Virus record (IMG/VR): IMGVR_UViG_3300030060_002483
Span: 1-62,064 of that record
Direction: 5' to 3' (one strand)
Length of the DNA: 62,064 nucleotides
Origin: a virus
Of this stretch, positions 61,818 to 62,064 are shown piece by piece. A program made the position numbers and the translations under genes. The number at the start of each line of letters is the position of its first letter. Within the stretch, counting starts at the first letter, position 1. Under the pieces are notes generated by a model. It had not been told where the DNA came from, made no database searches, and was given only the letters and a program-made list of their open reading frames with translations.

Positions 61818-61996
61818 GTAGACAAAAAAAATCTACAGTAAATAAAGCTGGTAATTATACTAAACCAGGTATGCGTAAACGTATTTTTAACAGAATTAAA
61901 GCTGGTAGCAAAGGTGGTAGACCTGGGCAATGGTCAGCTAGAAAAGCACAAATGTTAGCTAAAGCTTATAAAAAAGCAGGTGGTGGATATAAATAA
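61814..61996 (+). CDS. Small basic protein of the KAGNYTKPxMRK family
   Basis: 60 residues from the ATG at 61814, overlapping the previous stop. KAGNYTKPGMRKRIF, GRPGQWSARKAQMLAK and KAGGGYK are a family very common in marine phages, which I recall as DUF5872-like. No equivalent was seen in the 943-1985 version of the cassette, so the two ends differ in gene content. Confidence 0.75.
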   Translation: MSRQKKSTVNKAGNYTKPGMRKRIFNRIKAGSKGGRPGQWSARKAQMLAKAYKKAGGGYK

Positions 61997-62018
61997 TTAA
62001 AAACTAAGGGAAAGAGTT

Positions 62019-62064
62019 ATGGCTTATTTACAAAGTAATATACCCCATTTTAAATGTTGGGTAA
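62019..62064 (+). CDS. Conserved marine phage protein, 5' fragment
   Basis: Only the first 15 codons are in the window (MAYLQSNIPHFKCWV), with AAGGGAAAG upstream. I recall a longer family with this start in uncultured marine phages. The 3' part lies outside the window. Confidence 0.55.
   Translation, partial: MAYLQSNIPHFKCWV

Overview
The window reads as an almost complete genome of a marine double-stranded DNA phage of a Gram-negative host. It is AT-rich and tightly packed, with nearly every gene on the + strand and start and stop codons often overlapping. It carries a full virion set: small and large terminase subunits, portal, scaffold, major capsid protein, adaptor proteins and a large repetitive fibre with an S74 intramolecular chaperone. 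There is also a lysis pair and a T7-style family A DNA polymerase. I found no tape-measure protein, tail sheath, tail tube, baseplate, integrase or phage RNA polymerase. This fits a short-tailed, podovirus-like phage that uses host RNA polymerase. Many small proteins match types I recall from uncultured marine (pelagiphage or HMO-2011-like) genomes, but I cannot assign a host from sequence alone.

Layout. 1-1985: the 3' end of a tail-fibre gene and small accessory genes. 1966-6945: an unusual cassette coding for a CsgF-like protein, a CsgG-like outer-membrane curli export lipoprotein, a secreted curlin-like repeat protein, a secreted FecR-domain protein, a CHASE2-adenylate cyclase and a small membrane protein. 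6942-7866: probable holin and GH24 endolysin. 7867-18299: large virion or internal proteins. 18291-19736 (- strand): an SNF2-type helicase, divergent from the replication operon across a motif-rich promoter region. 20040-32434: an SSB-like protein, archaeo-eukaryotic-type primase, UvrD/Dda-type helicase, a probable base-hypermodification cluster (thymine pyrophosphorylase-like, TET-associated glycosyltransferase-like, ThyA family, Nmad1-like, AlkB-like and cytidylyltransferase-like proteins), a RecB/Cas4-type nuclease and the polymerase. 32724-39476: small early-type genes, the small terminase subunit, and three noncoding regions with structured-RNA candidates, iteron-like repeats and hairpins. 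39454-56213: packaging, head assembly and adaptors. 56221-61092: the 1,623-residue fibre, followed by a second version of the accessory genes found at 943-1632.

The two ends of the window are related. Bases 1-77 are identical to 59933-60009 inside the fibre gene and stay in the same reading frame. The likeliest reading is a circular genome map of about 59.9 kb that closes through this 77-mer, with 60010-62064 as an alternative (strain-variant) fibre tip and downstream cassette. A true duplication is the alternative.

The most novel points are the curli-export plus FecR/CHASE2-cyclase cassette, the thymine-hypermodification cluster, the repeated GAAGACA structured RNA elements with pseudoknot potential, and the fibre-tip alternatives.
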